Shown one piece after another: positions 1 to 13,400 of a stretch of 64,000 nt of DNA. Both the position numbers and the translations under genes were made by a program. The DNA is from Aphidius gifuensis (Eukaryota > Arthropoda > Insecta > Hymenoptera > Braconidae), in NCBI RefSeq assembly GCF_014905175.1, contig NC_057791.1, positions 6,820,001 to 6,884,000 of the forward strand, read 5' to 3'. A model generated the notes under the pieces. It searched no databases. It saw nothing but the letters and a program-made list of their open reading frames with translations, and was not told the DNA's origin. Positions within the stretch are counted from its first letter, which is position 1. The number at the start of each line of letters is the position of its first letter.

Positions 1-607
1 CAAGAAAGATGTGCTACAAAACAAGGGTTTCACTTCACGTTGCATGTCTATTACCTCTTTTCCACTCCTTGCTTTATTCTTCGAGTTCATCTCCTTCTTC
101 TGGTTTCTCTTTTTCTTCACACCCTACCCTTTTTGAAGCCCAGTCTGCCAAACCGCCAAATTTTTTCCTTGTTTCACTGTTCTACCTCAAACTCCCTTGT
201 GCAAGTGGTTGAGCTTTTTTGGGGATGAGATATACTTGACTCAGTCGAGCAGAAACCCAATCACTTCCGGCGTCTGCGCCCATTAAAGCAACGCGATGTT
301 GACGTCGGTAGACGTACGCCCCTACAACCCCCTTTTTTTATTTTTTTTCTCTTACAAATATAACGATCAAAATTTTATCTCAATTATTATTATTATTATT
401 ATTATTATTATTTATTTTCTTTGGAAAATGTTGACCAAGATGTATTATTGTTGAGAAATTTCTCAACAAGTCTTTCTTTTTTCTGGATATAAAAATGTAG
501 AATCGTAGAAAATGTTTACTCAAGAATTTTTTTTTGTTAAGTTTTTTTGTTTGCTTTATAATTGCAATTCTTTATTGAATGATTTTTTTTTTTTTCATTG
601 TTCACAG
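1..607 (+). other. hth: homothorax intron, upstream part (no coding seen)
   Basis: This stretch precedes a homothorax homeodomain exon and ends in a T-rich tract followed by TTCACAG, a good splice acceptor. It is read as the 3' part of an intron that begins outside the window. The first 330 bases are less AT-rich than the rest and hold short chance ORFs without recognisable domains. An (ATT)n run lies near 384-412. Nothing else is supported here. Confidence 0.7.
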
Positions 608-666
608 GTTTATTAATGCCAGACGTAGGATTGTTCAACCAATGATTGACCAAAGCAATCGAGCCG
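608..666 (+). CDS. hth: homothorax exon encoding the end of the TALE homeodomain
   Basis: The 59-bp exon lies between a TTCACAG acceptor and a GGTAAGT donor. Read with its first base completing a Trp codon, it gives FINARRRIVQPMIDQSNRA, the recognition-helix end of the Meis/Homothorax homeodomain, which is nearly invariant in animals. The Asn and Arg residues of the WFxNxRR motif are present. Homothorax is a nuclear TALE homeodomain protein that binds DNA with Extradenticle and Hox proteins and brings Extradenticle into the nucleus. The exon ends with one base of the next codon, and the terminal exon at 9811 accepts this phase exactly. Upstream exons (Meis/HM domain and the rest of the homeodomain) lie outside the window. 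Confidence 0.96.
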
Positions 667-1096
667 GTAAGTCAAATTTATTGTATGAAATTTCATTTTT
701 ACACTCTTAACACACTAAACACAAAAATTATCATCATTTCACAAAAAAAAATTCAATTCAAGATTTATAATTAATTTCAATTCAAATCGATTATTCACAT
801 GACATAGCCTCAAGCAATGATCCTTCAAAAATACATAAAATGTCCCCCTAGTTATTTTCTTCTCAAGATATCAGTTTTTACGAGGCGGGAATCACTGCGT
901 TAGTCGTAAAAAGCGACAAGAGAGTCGTTGTAAAAGAAAAACGTATTATTATATTATTTCTTAAGGGTAAGAGCAATACGAGCAAAGTACACAAAGGTGG
1001 ATAACGTCCAGATAACAGCCGGATAATTGGTAGCGGTGATCAGACCAAATTTTACGATCCTACACGTGCTCAACCCGGGAAAAAAACCTTTTTAAA

Positions 1097-1128
<32 letters not shown>

Positions 1129-3546
1129 TTCTGTTTTCTCACTTGGTTTTTCACCATGTGGAAAAAAAAAAACCAACAGTTCAACCCAACGGCCGAAACA
1201 TAAAGTGATTCGCGTTTTTTTTACGACTAGTACCCTCATAAACACTCACTATATGTTATAGCTTGTTTGGTTTTCTCAAAAAAATGAAAAAAAAATACAT
1301 ATTTTCTATATGAACTTGTAGATTTTTCAAACATCGATTTTTAAACTCCCTGAAATTGTTTTTTTATTTTCACAAAATATTATAGGTATATCAATATTTG
1401 TCAAAAGTAATATAGTGTTGGTCGGACGGCATGTTTAGTGAGTTATTTAACATCAAAATATCAGAGAATGAAACAATATATATACACAAGTGTTGGTAAA
1501 TGGACAAAGTGGAAGTTCATGTTTTCAATTTAACTATCAACATTGAGCCAATCTTTATCATAATAAATTTAATTTCGCTTCTGAAACAATGAAAATATAA
1601 TCTCAAATTCAGCTTATCCATTTAATAAATAAAATATAAATTTTATTTTATTTAGTAACAAAGTGACATGGACTTTGTAAATTTACTCCCCCAAAAGTTG
1701 TCTATTAAATACTAATGGTTGATACATTAGACCCCAGAGTGGATTTATATCTGACCAACAAATTTATTTTTCAAATAGCCAGGGGGAATTGAAACTGATA
1801 TTTCTTCACTTTCTTTATGAATATATCATGAATCATGATATATATACTTCATATATATTTATTCACGAAATAGAAAAAATAATATAATTACTATCTACTT
1901 GGATAACATATATAAATATATATATATATTAAAACAAAAAAAAATGATAATTAGAATACGCATTTATCTCATAATTTATCATGTTTTCTTGCTATCACTG
2001 GTGATTGCATTAATGTGTAATGTGTTTAAATCCATGCGCTTGTCATGATACCGTTCGGCTAATGATGCTTGACCCATATGCGTCATCAATCATACTTTCA
2101 TTACGTTGATTGCTCGTGATTCAAACACATACACATTATTTTATGTTTCAAATAACTGTAATATTCATGAGAATTAATTTTATTACTTTTCTTATTTTCC
2201 TTTTTTTTATTTTTACATATATTTAAACAGTAAATTCTTATTGTTAAAAAAAATACAAAAAAAGAAAAATTATTTAAAATAAATAATTTTGTATAATCTC
2301 AATAAACATCGGTCACTCAATGTCATGCAAAGATTATATTTTTTTCCTTTCTCTTTTTATTAAACACAAATTAAGAATGCAATATAATTATTGAGTTTTT
2401 CTTGTTGCCTTCGGACATACCAATGGTAGCCTCAAAGGTCATCTGAAAGTTCACCAGCTGAAGATTAAAGAAAAAAAAAACAACATCATCAACAACAAAA
2501 GTCGGCTTCTTTAACTGTCAAGTATTATGATGATCATGATGTATAACAAAAAAAAAAAAAAAAGAAAAAAAAAAAGTCGTATTGTCATTTACGACTGTCA
2601 AAGACATGACCAAACATATAAATATAATGTATGCAGGTTACATATTTATTTACAACCAACTTTTAAGTCTTGGTACTGAGCTCCTTCGTTATTTAATGTT
2701 TTTTATTTTACTATGAAAAAACAGAAAAAATGATAAAAGATTTTTGTCCAGTACAATCTAAAATTCTTCATGACTTCTGTGTATATATACGCTAAAGAAT
2801 AAACAAGAGAAATTGAAGAACAAGAAGAAGAAGAACAAGAAGGAAATGAATAAGAAGGGGTCATCGTATATTTCAGCTGGTGCGCAGAACAACACAGTGT
2901 CTGGACCCCAACGAATCAAGTCGCGAACCATTCGTCACGCAGTCGCTGAGAGGGCTTGTCTCGATAACGCCCGATCCCTTTTCGGGTGTGTTTGTAGATA
3001 CGATGGGTTTCGTCGTCTCGCACCCTGGGGACAAGCCTTGTCTTATACATACATATATATATATATAGACATGTTAGCTATCTCAACCACCACTGGATTT
3101 CAATGCGAATAAAGAGTCTCTGCACTCTATCTCACTTGACTCTACTGCTCCCCTTTTTATTTTTTTTATTTCCCTTCTTGTGGACACCATCAATCAAGCT
3201 TGTCAATTTGTAATGGCAACTCTCTGTGTCCATCTCGAATGGAACCTTCCAATGACCCTTCCTCTTTGCTTCTCTTTTTTTAGTAGTTTCTTTACTTTTA
3301 TTTTTTTTATTTTTCCCAAAATCTCCAATATACCTTTCATCCTTTTTTTTTTATTTTCTTGTGTTTTGGTTGAAGCTTAAATTTCCTTTCAGTATATTGT
3401 ATATGGATTTATAACAGTATTATCCAACGAAATAAATTTTCTTGCTTCTGTCGTCATATGTCTTGAAGTTAAGTAAAATGAATGTTCTGAAAAGAATGAG
3501 AAAATTGGTAAAAATTACACTGGATACTTGTATCACTGTACGACTT

Positions 3547-3590
3547 ATTTGACCTTTTTGACTGCCAATAGTCAGTCAAAAAGGTCAAAT
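3547..3590. repeat. Perfect 18-bp hairpin in hth intron
   Basis: ATTTGACCTTTTTGACTG (3547-3564) is followed after an 8-base loop by its exact reverse complement (3573-3590). It could be the remnant of a small inverted-repeat element or an RNA hairpin in the hth pre-mRNA. No flanking duplication was identified. Confidence 0.85.
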
Positions 3591-6500
3591 TTTCACAGAA
3601 TTTTTTTATTCTTTTAATCTGTCTTGGGAGTCTTTAGAATTGTTCACTTATATCCCAGTGGACATTTTTTGTTCTATTACGTATTCTGTTGAAAAAAATA
3701 AAAAATAAAAAAAAATAATCTTGATTTATTGTAACATTTTGATGTAACCCAGTAAAAAAGTGCTTCAGGGTCAAATATTATTTTTTTATTTTTTGTTTTT
3801 TTATCCATTGACATGTATGTATATATACAATGGTCAAAAATAATATCTAAAATTCGACGCACAGAATATTGGCCGACTCACATCACGTAGAGGTGATATA
3901 GAGTTACTTAGAGTTACGAGATCCCTTCAGCATTATCCGATCATCGTCAAGGCTGAATAAAAAGAGAGCTAGACAAAGACAAAAATATAATATATTTATT
4001 AAAAAGAAAAAAAGAAGCTTGAACGGTGGTGCCACTTGGGTTTTATGTATATGGCATAGATCATACACTAATTGAAATGGGGTGTTTTAGCACCAGTCGT
4101 CGAATATAAACGACCGATTTATAGAAATATTATTTGACGATATAAAATATATATATGTATACATAAGAGTGTTAGAGAAATTGACACTTTCAAAAAATCA
4201 TATATAGCTTATATTCAGGAAATTGCATTACCTTTTTTTTTTTTTTTGTATTATTATCTCTTTTTCAACATGGATGTTTATACATAAAAAAAAATAAAAA
4301 AAACAAAAATGACATCTAGACACATTTTATTAAGTTTTTATGTATCAATACATATTCGACTTATCGTATACTCATTGACACAGGAATGGTCAGAGCATTA
4401 CCCTCAAAAAAAAAAAAAAAAAAAAAAGTCGATATATCCTCTCACTTTTATTTCCTAAGATGGGTGTAGAAACGAAAACCGATATCGTACATGTAAACGA
4501 GCGCCAGGCCCATCTCGTTAGGAGTATATAAATTGGTGGGTAGGGTTCCTTGGCCGCAGAAATGGAGTCTCCAACAGAGTCACGATCGCTATGAAAAGAT
4601 AAGAATTCTCGAGACTCATGGACACTGACCATTCTATACTTGTTTAACTCCTTTCCTCATATTCTCTCTCTCTCTCTTTTCCCCTTTATCTCTCTTTTCA
4701 ACTTGTGAGAATTCTCTAAGTATACAAGATTTTTCATACTGAAGATCGCGTCCGGTATATCAAGACCAAAGAGGGTGAATCAGCTCTTATCAGTCCAGTA
4801 TAATGGCTCGTTCTATTTCATCTCCTTGACCACTATTTCTTTTTTTATCCTTGTCGTCTATGACAATTCCGATGGAGATAAACATAAAAAAAAATTTGCT
4901 CTCCTGTATAATGTAGTTTTTTTTCTTTTATTTCGTTTTTTTTTTTTCGTTACTGAATACACGCAGGATGATTAGTGGATCAAATAACAGCAAGACATTC
5001 ATCGATCATTCGGTCGTACTAAAGAGAAATAAAATATGCATATAGTCAATCGACTGTATACATATACGAGCATGCATTGATGAATCAAATTGAAATAAGA
5101 TCTAGAAAACGATGAAGAAAGAAAGTAGTTTGTATATACAAATAAAAACGATTATTATAATCATTATATAATACAAGATATAGCTTCACCTACAGTTCTT
5201 CTCTTCGGCGCCTCTTCAATTATCATAATTTATTGGCAACTGGTTAATTAAAATATCTAAATACACATAGACGTATAAGTCCAAGCAAGATTCACATTTA
5301 TTTAACTCAGTCCTCCGCCCATTAATTCTTATATATGTTTGTGCCATCATACCTTATAAATTTTAAGTGGTTTATGGAGTTGGTCAGTTTGTCTCAATCA
5401 TTAATTATTTATCGTGTCAACTGTAAATAAAAACTTTTGATTTTATATTCAAGGTTTTCGATCTTTTTTTTTTAATCACTTTCACAATATATTCATGCAC
5501 GATATATGTCTGTTCAAGATGTATTTATGTGACAATTGACTAAGGTATTTATGAAAAAAAAAAATATAAAATATAATATAATTTTAAAGGTAATAAAAAT
5601 TTTGAGTTAAGAAAAGGTATTTGTGATTGGATCGAAAGATAGTACAAGGATTGATGTGTGATGGTAATATAACTCAAATGTAAGATTAGTGACTGGGTGA
5701 AAAAAAAAAAACAAGTTACTCGCTGCGAAGACAAAGGAAAAAAATAGCGAAAGTTATCGACCTCTGAAGAGCTATATAAAAAGAAAAATATTTTCAGAGA
5801 TTTTCATGTGTGCTACTTATTGCACTTTTCATATATATGAGAATTTTTATTTTTTTTAAATTTTGAAATAAGAAACTGAGGTATAGTTTATCACACAGTT
5901 GTATCATTATTTTTTGGTGGAAGAAAAAACAAGAGGGGAAATTTTATCTAAAATAGAAAAATCGATTTTGGATTTAACCGTGGCTTAACAAGGTCTCAAG
6001 ACATTCACCAAGCTAGAACATCAGGATTGATCTTGTTCATGTGATTGTACACTGGGTTATTAGAGATCTTTTTTAGAAAAATGATAGAAAAAATAATGTA
6101 AAAAACTTGAAATCAGAAATAAATATCTGCTCGCTTGTTGGATAAATCAGGAAGAGAAAACTGGAATAATAACGAAAATGAAAATAGGGTAAAAAAAAAA
6201 AATTATGATTAAGATATGAAGGGAAGTTGGATGAATTATTAGATCCGGTGTTTCCGTTATTGCGTCATGGATGACCAATAGTTTCATCGAGGGATTGTTG
6301 AAGGTTCCGGTGCACATTTCCGGTTTCCGTCTGCAAAATCATCTCTGTTAGTTTCTCCTTTATGGCTAAAACTCACTAGTGAGCTAAAATTTCTCGTCGA
6401 ATAATATCAAGTTTAATGTGAAAAGGGGTGTGTGTCTATATATCTTTATGTCTAACGATCATTTCTCTATTACCGTTTCATGAATTTGTAAATTTTACTC

Positions 6501-8907
6501 TCAAAATCAGTCCAATAGAATAAAAGTTATTATTACCTTGTCATTTGACACTAGTCAGTTTACATTGTAACTTTAATAATAGCATCCTTATCACAACATT
6601 CAAAGTATCCTTATGATTAAACTGTCAATCTTGTAAAATATATTTACAGTTATTTTATTTCATTTTTTTTACTTGACTTCAAGAATCATTTAGTTGGTTA
6701 AATTACTGTTGTCTTCAAATCCATCAGGATTTCACAGACTCATAAAGTAAGCTCAAACTTGTCCTATAGACTTTTCTCTTTCTCACTCAGTTTTATACTT
6801 AACTTTTGGAAGGATTAGTAACAGTTCAAAGCTGGAACCATAGTGTTCATATCCCAGAACGTTGGTTCAGCTTTTCAAGGGGTTGAATTCAAAAAGGGTA
6901 AGAGAAATAGCAACTGTATCCTTAACTTTAAGAGAAACTTCAACGCGAGTGAACGCAGTCGTTGTGTCGTCGCCAAAGTTAAGTTCGAGAGTTGGTTGGG
7001 TTTTAGACTCCCAGAGGAATTCGTCGTTGCTTAGTTGCTCGTACAGCCGTCTCCGGTGGCAAGACCGCGTCGACCAACCATTCCCTAGCTCTGCCACATT
7101 GACTTTTTCTTTCTCACTCTCTATTTCTCATTTAAAGGTCTCAACTTGAGCACACATAGCTACCTACTCTCTTTAGTCACCTACAACTTTAGCTTTACTT
7201 TGCTTTGCTCACTTTTCTCCCTCAACGCGAGAGACCAGACCACAACCATAAGTTACCACTAATGTTGTTTTCGTGTTTAGTTTGGCCGATGGTAAAATTT
7301 TCTCTTACTATATCATTTGCTTTTCTGTTTATTATTGTAATTTTTCAAAAAAATATAATTAGAAATTTATTTATAAGATCAACAAAAGTCAAGTTTGCAA
7401 TATCAATTTGAAGAAAAAAATAATAATTAAATATTATTTACCATAAAAGTATAGTTGATGAAGCTGTAAATAATCATTTGACAGATCAGCCCAAAATTTT
7501 TATTATCATAGAAAAATAAACACAAGTTATGATCCCTCAATGTCTCTTTAATATATATATATAATTTTATTTACGACACATTAGATCCCACACATGAAAA
7601 ATCCAGTCATCGTCCAAACACATAACCATAACCTTGAGTCGTTTGACTGTAAGTTCAGTAATTTTCTTGAGCTATTTCTTACGCACACACAAAATTCATG
7701 AAATAAATAAATAAATAGATAGATAAAACAAAAAAAAACCTTTGAATCCTAGCGTGAAAATGATTCCCTTGCGCACAACTACAACAACAAAAACAACATT
7801 ACCCGATGGTACACTTTCTCGCAGCTTAGCGGACGGCAATTAACGACTGCCTCATTTACCCTCTAAATAAATTACAAAGGTACAGATGATTCGTTTGTTG
7901 CTAGATTCAATGTATGTATATATATTGTTGTGTTAAGGGTCCCACAGTGTATATACGAGAAATTTAAGGCAATTGAATGGTGTGAGAGAAAAACCGACAT
8001 ACCAAAAACCCTCTTCACTATAGTTATGTAACCTTTACCATAGTCTTTATTGTATTACACACATGGGTTTTTTTTTGTATTTTCTTTTTTTATTGATCCA
8101 AAAACATGTATGTAAACTTGGTTTGTCAATTTAAATTTTCATTTATCCCAAAATTGACCCTACTTTACCTTACTAAATAAATTTCAAAACATATGTAAAT
8201 AAATTACAGTTTATATATTTAAGTTTTATTTAATACAAACTGAACATTATTATTTATTTTTATAATTTCTTTTTTCAATTATTATATTACTTCACTTTAA
8301 ATTAAAAAATAATCAAGAATCCTACTGGGTTATAGGGCGTATAATGGTTTAATCACACAACAAGCGCATCCCTCGTTAGTGTAGACGATAATATATAAGG
8401 CTACATTCCACGAGGATATAAACGAGAAGAACCACCGCGATATACGAGAATTTTCTCTTTCGTATATATATATTCTTAAGTATATATATATATTTTGAAA
8501 CACTATATTCATGCTGTATGCTTTTGCCGACCAGTACTGGCGATCTATAATCTTTAGCGATGCTAGGAAAGATGAAAAGAGAAAAAAAGATACGATGAGA
8601 TTGACTAACCTTGTGGATCGCTCTTGCAAAACACTCTTAAGGGAGAAAACGTTCGCAATAATTGTGATTTACGGCACTGCCATGGCCCCGTGGGCAAAGC
8701 AAAACGTGCACAGTGTACTCTCATTTCTATTTTTTCCTTTTTCTATGGTTATTATTATTATTATTATTATTATTTTGCGAAAAAGACGATAAAAAATATA
8801 TATAAAAACTTCAATAAATTCAGTAAATTTTACATTTTTATATTTAATATCAATTACTGAAAAATTACTTCATACTAATAATCTTTTATTCATCAATAAT
8901 TTTAACC

Positions 8908-9008
8908 TACCCAGGTAGAAATAAGAGCCAATTTTTTGACTCTTCATATCAAATTAACGTCTGAAGTCAAAAAGTGAACTCAAATTGACTCTAATTTCTA
9001 CCTGGGTA
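8908..9008. mobile_element. Short MITE-like inverted repeat (101 bp) in hth intron
   Basis: The left end TACCCAGGTAGAAATAAGAG is matched in inverted orientation by the right end CTCTAATTTCTACCTGGGTA, so the TIR is about 25 bp with one or two mismatches. The middle continues as a looser inverted repeat around TTTTTGACT. Size and structure fit a non-autonomous DNA-transposon miniature. Both ends begin with TA, which could include a TA target duplication. The superfamily is not assigned. Confidence 0.75.
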
Positions 9009-9810
9009 CAAATATGATGATTAAAAAAAAAAAATTATAAATAGAAATAATAAACTCAACGAGAAATTGTTTTTTTTTTTTTTTTAAATTAAAAATAGTC
9101 GTGAAGTAATAATAATAATAATATAAAAAATAAAAAAATAATCATTGCAAGTGATTGAGATTACCCGGATATTTTATTATGTAAAAAAAATAAAAAATAA
9201 ATTTGAAGAACTGGTATAATACACAAAACAAAATATTTATATAAAACATTTTCATCGAAATATTTTTGTGCACTGTGGGGTCTTACTGGCAAGTGGGTAT
9301 ATAGGGTCGAACGCAATCAGTGGCCTTGATTTATCGTGGCAATATACATTAAGATACCAACATTAAAACTACCGGGGTAGTCATTCCCCTCAAACAGTAC
9401 GGACGAACGAGCTCCATTACAGTTCTGCCGATGACAGTGTTGAGGATCGATTGAGAAAATCTGCTCTCAACTCACATACACATTCCAACTTTACAATCTG
9501 AAATGCGGAAATTGAATTCGTAATTACTTCTCCTTCCCCCTAACCCTATATTCCACACTCTTTTTGAGCTCTCTAAAAACCTTAAAAAAAAAAATTAAAA
9601 AAAAAAAAAAAATTCAATTATTATTGTAGATTTATCATACACACTCACATTAAATTTTCAAATATACATATTTTAACAGACACACAAATACAGCTTATTT
9701 AATTCTTGAAATACTTCAAGAATTTTTAAAGCATATTCTATATTACTTTGCCAATTGTAGAACAGGGTTCTAACCATAATAACGGGTAGTATTTCCACCA
9801 ATGTCCGCAG

Positions 9811-9956
9811 GTCCAAGTGGTATTTATAGCCCAGATCCATCAGCGGGTTACATGATGGATGGACAAGCCGCAAGTATGATGCATAGACCGCCAGGTGATC
9901 CTGGTTTTCACAATCAATATCATTATCCACCAGAGTACTATGGACACCACTTATAA
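9811..9956 (+). CDS. hth: homothorax terminal coding exon
   Basis: The exon follows a GTCCGCAG acceptor, and its first two bases complete the Gly codon started at 666. It then reads PSGIYSPDPSAGYMM, DGQAASMMHRPPGDPGF and HYPPEYYGHHL, then TAA at 9954-9956. The MMHRPPGDPGF core and the YPPEYYG-HL ending are the signature of the insect Homothorax C-terminus, so frame, splice site and stop are all supported. This C-terminal tail follows the homeodomain and is the transactivation-side region in Meis proteins. The window therefore contains only the last two coding exons. A minus-strand ORF across this exon is a shadow. Confidence 0.95.
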
Positions 9957-10560
9957 AGGTTCGTTGAATTTATTCAATTTAAAAAACATAATAATAATAA
10001 TATATTTATATTAACATCAACATAATCAAAGTTTATTAACACTGTTAATTTTTTTTTTTTTTTTATTACAGTTAGAAAACTAGATAAATGGTGCTGTTAA
10101 CATTGGAATTACTAAATGAATAAAATAAAAAAAAAAAATACAAACCATGGAGACGTTAAATAAAATCTGGCATCCATTAATTGACGTAACGCATGTCTTG
10201 CCATGTACTCTCGAAAAATGATGTTAAATTGAGTAAATATTATTAGAAGAAGAAAAGAAAAAAAAAGAACTTACTTGATTAAAAAACAACAAATATTGGA
10301 AGACAAAATTGTATAGTTGGCCATGAGGTCGCTTTAAGTGAAAAATGCGTTCATAGTCAGACATGGTTTAGCTTCATATACACATGCCCATGCATTGCTA
10401 TAAAAAACAGACAGCTAAAAAAATATAAAAATGATAAAACATTTAAAATGAAACAAAAAATAATAATAATCCAATAAACAACGCGGCCAAAATATTCCAG
10501 ATAAGTGAAACAACTAAAATGGGATCGCGTTCATTATAGAAAAAAAAAAAAAAAAAAAAA

Positions 10561-10591
<31 letters not shown>

Positions 10592-13400
10592 TTTTAAAAA
10601 ATTAATGTGATTGTTCTTTGTACAAATATGGTGGTGTAATATTGTAGTGATTGAGATATAAATGTTAAATTTTAATACGATCACAATCAAGAGACTATAC
10701 ATTTGAATTATAGTGATAGTAAATAAAAAATAAATAAATAAATAAAAAAACAAAAAAAAAAATAGCGGGCATGTACATTACCTAGTGTTCACATGGGATA
10801 TGACTGCGCTCATGAGGACTGCTTACTAGATGGGTCTGGCTTGGAAACTGTATTGACAATTTCGTTAAAACGAAAAAAAATTAAAATATGTAAAAAAAAA
10901 AAAATTTATATAAATAATAATAAGTGCTAAAAAATTAAAAAATTAATTGACGTTTACCGTTCAATTATTAATTCTTATCGTAAACGCGTGCTAGACCCGA
11001 ATGTCAACATCCTTGACTTAGGAGACTTTAAATTTGTACAGTTCTTAATTATATCAATATATTTAACATTTAATTATATTATAAATATATATATCGGAAA
11101 AGAAAATTGTCAAAAAAATACGAACTCAAAGAATGAAGCTAAGAGTTTGCAGTTTTAAAATGTCTGACAGATTGTTTTGTCATTTTTTATGACTATTTAA
11201 GTTAGGAGCGAGAAATTACATCTACTTGGCTTAGGAATAATTAAAAATTAACAATTATAATTTACTATAATATATTGTGTATAAATAGTTAATTCAATTG
11301 AGTGCGAAATAGGAATGTTGAAATTGATGGGAAAAATAAATATAAATGATAATTATAAAATAAAAATGTGTGAGTGTGTGTGTGAGCTAGGTGACTGAAA
11401 ATAAAACATGATGATTTTTTGAATGATTCTGTCATTTGGACAAATATGAATATCCGAACACGATACAAATTAAAAGGAGAATGTAAATGAAGGTTTTTTT
11501 TGTTTTTTTCACAAGTTCTTTTTTTTTTTTTTTTTTTAAATATATTAATAACATGTAGGTATTAAAGCTAAAAATACCAATTTTTTTTTTTTTTTATTTA
11601 TTCATTTTCAGTTGAATTTTGTAAAACACTTTTTTATTATTTTAACTATGGAAATTTTTCGGTTTAAACAACTTGATAAAAATAAAATTTTCAGCTCACT
11701 GTTTTACGTTTCAATTTTTAATAATACTTTGAATTGTGAATGGTGGTAATTGCAAATTTTCAATCATCAAAAATACGTAAAATAATGATAAAAAAAAAAC
11801 CTAATGATAATGTCAAATAAATATATTCAAATCATTTTTTAAATATTTATTGATGTTTAAAATAAACATAAATACGAATGTATACTTCTTTGCCTCACAG
11901 TGAAAATAAAAATAATATAAAAAAAAAATAATACTATTGATATTTTCAATACGTCCAGTGTAATGTGAAAATATATATATATACATATATATGTAAAATA
12001 GAAAAAAAAAAAAAAACATTTTAGGTGCAACAGTTCTTAAAAAAAAAAATTTGATTCAATAATACAACTGAAAGAAAAACTCGCTTCAGGAAAAGCACAG
12101 ATTAAAATTTAAATTTTTGAACCATTATTATTGCAAGTTATGTGCATCACTTCACATATTAAAAAAAAAATTAAAAACATAAAAAAATTTCGTATTGATT
12201 AAAACTGAATGAAAATCTAGATTTTTTTGTCCAAAAAAATCATTTTTGTTACGTCACGTTAAAAATTTTCGAGTATTACATAGAGTATCGATTATTTTTT
12301 TTATAAAAATGTATTTGTTGACCTGTAGATTATTTAATTTTGTTAAAGAATCGGTTCTCTAAATTTTATACTTGAAAAAAAATCTTGATAACGTGGCATG
12401 TTGACGGTTTTTTTTTTATTTTTGCGGATTGATTTCGTAAAATTTGTGTCATCATGAAACCTTGAACTGTGGGGTCAATATTTTTGTTTTTTTATAGCTG
12501 TCAATTGTTGGATACACAAATTGGAAAAAAAGTTCAATGTGATCCTCATGCCATTATTATATATAATAATAATTTATAACGCATTTTTTATTTCTGCGTT
12601 GATTGTTACGATATTATAATATTTTTTTTTTTTATTTTTCGAATCTCGTTGGTGTATTAGTCTTTAAAAATGCATCAACGGTTTAGTGCAATTGTCATCA
12701 AACTGGCATGAGTGAACACTGGCAGCTAAATAGTAAAAGAAAATTAAAAAAAAAAAACATTAATTTCAAACTGACGGATTCTGCAAAAAAATAAATAAAA
12801 AAGTCGAAAAAATTCTAAGAAAAAATAATACCACGATTGGACAAAATGGCTGTTCGTTTATAAAAATGAGTTCATTCGATTGAATCATCGCCTTAAAAAT
12901 GTATACGAAATAACAGTAAGGTATCTAAGTAATAATCATGTTAACATATAAATCTTAAATTGACTATTGAGTTTTTATGAAAATAAACGAATGAAAGAAT
13001 TTTAAAAATAAAAAAAAAACTAAATAAATAGATGAAAAAAAAATTAAATTAAATTAAAATAATTAAATAAATAAAATAAAAAAATATAGTGAGTGTATGA
13101 ATTTTTGTGAATAAGAAAAAAAATGTATGAATTTTGAAAATAATGTATATTAATTATTGTATAATTATGGATGATGATAATTCGATTATGACGTTTATGA
13201 TAATGATGATTATTATCGTTATCATCATAATAATAAGTGATAATTATTACAATGATGTATAATAAGCTAAAATTTATTGTATCGGTATGGAATCAGAATT
13301 TTTCCACTGTTTGCGCATTGATGACTATTGACACCTAAGTAAAAGAGAAAAAAAAAAAAATGGCGAATAAATTTAAAAAAAAAAAAATGACCAGTGTATT
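9957..13400 (+). other. hth: Probable hth 3'UTR and downstream flank
   Basis: This is AT-rich sequence without ORFs of merit, directly downstream of the hth stop. Many AATAAA or near-AATAAA hexamers occur from 10120 onward, so the true 3' end cannot be chosen. Islands of higher complexity at 10315-10400 and 10975-11040 stand out from the A/T runs and would be the first places to look for UTR control sites. A GAT/ATC-rich quasi-palindrome lies at about 13190-13250. The extent of the UTR is inferred only. Confidence 0.5.
9959..10071 (+). other. hth: Possible 3'UTR intron just after the hth stop
   Basis: Two bases after the TAA stop the sequence reads AG|GTTCGT. At 10051-10071 a long T tract ends in ATTACAG, a strong acceptor. 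This would be a 113-bp intron placed just 3' of the stop, too close to trigger nonsense-mediated decay. The donor (GTTCGT) is imperfect, so retention or no splicing is also possible. Confidence 0.4.

Larger units (their letters stand above)
667..9810 (+). other. hth: 9.1-kb homothorax intron
   Basis: The intron runs from GTAAGT at 667 to the GTCCGCAG acceptor at 9801-9810. It is very AT-rich, with poly-A/T runs, TA dinucleotide tracts and (ATT)n microsatellites. Five stretches are clearly richer in GC than their surroundings: about 2876-3048, 4435-4625, 6840-7150, 7790-7865 and 9275-9480. They contain only short ORFs without known domains. They are candidates for conserved regulatory DNA, but conservation cannot be judged here. 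An ATCAATCA motif near 2085-2095 resembles an Exd/Pbx half-site, which is weak evidence on its own. Two small inverted repeats are listed separately. Confidence 0.85.

Noticed and set aside
2813..3112. 99-codon plus ORF in the hth intron
   Set aside because: Starts in a Lys-Asn microsatellite-like run and has no recognisable domain; kept only as a GC island.
9673..9930. 85-codon minus ORF over the hth last exon
   Set aside because: The plus strand clearly encodes the Hth C-terminus; the minus frame is a shadow.
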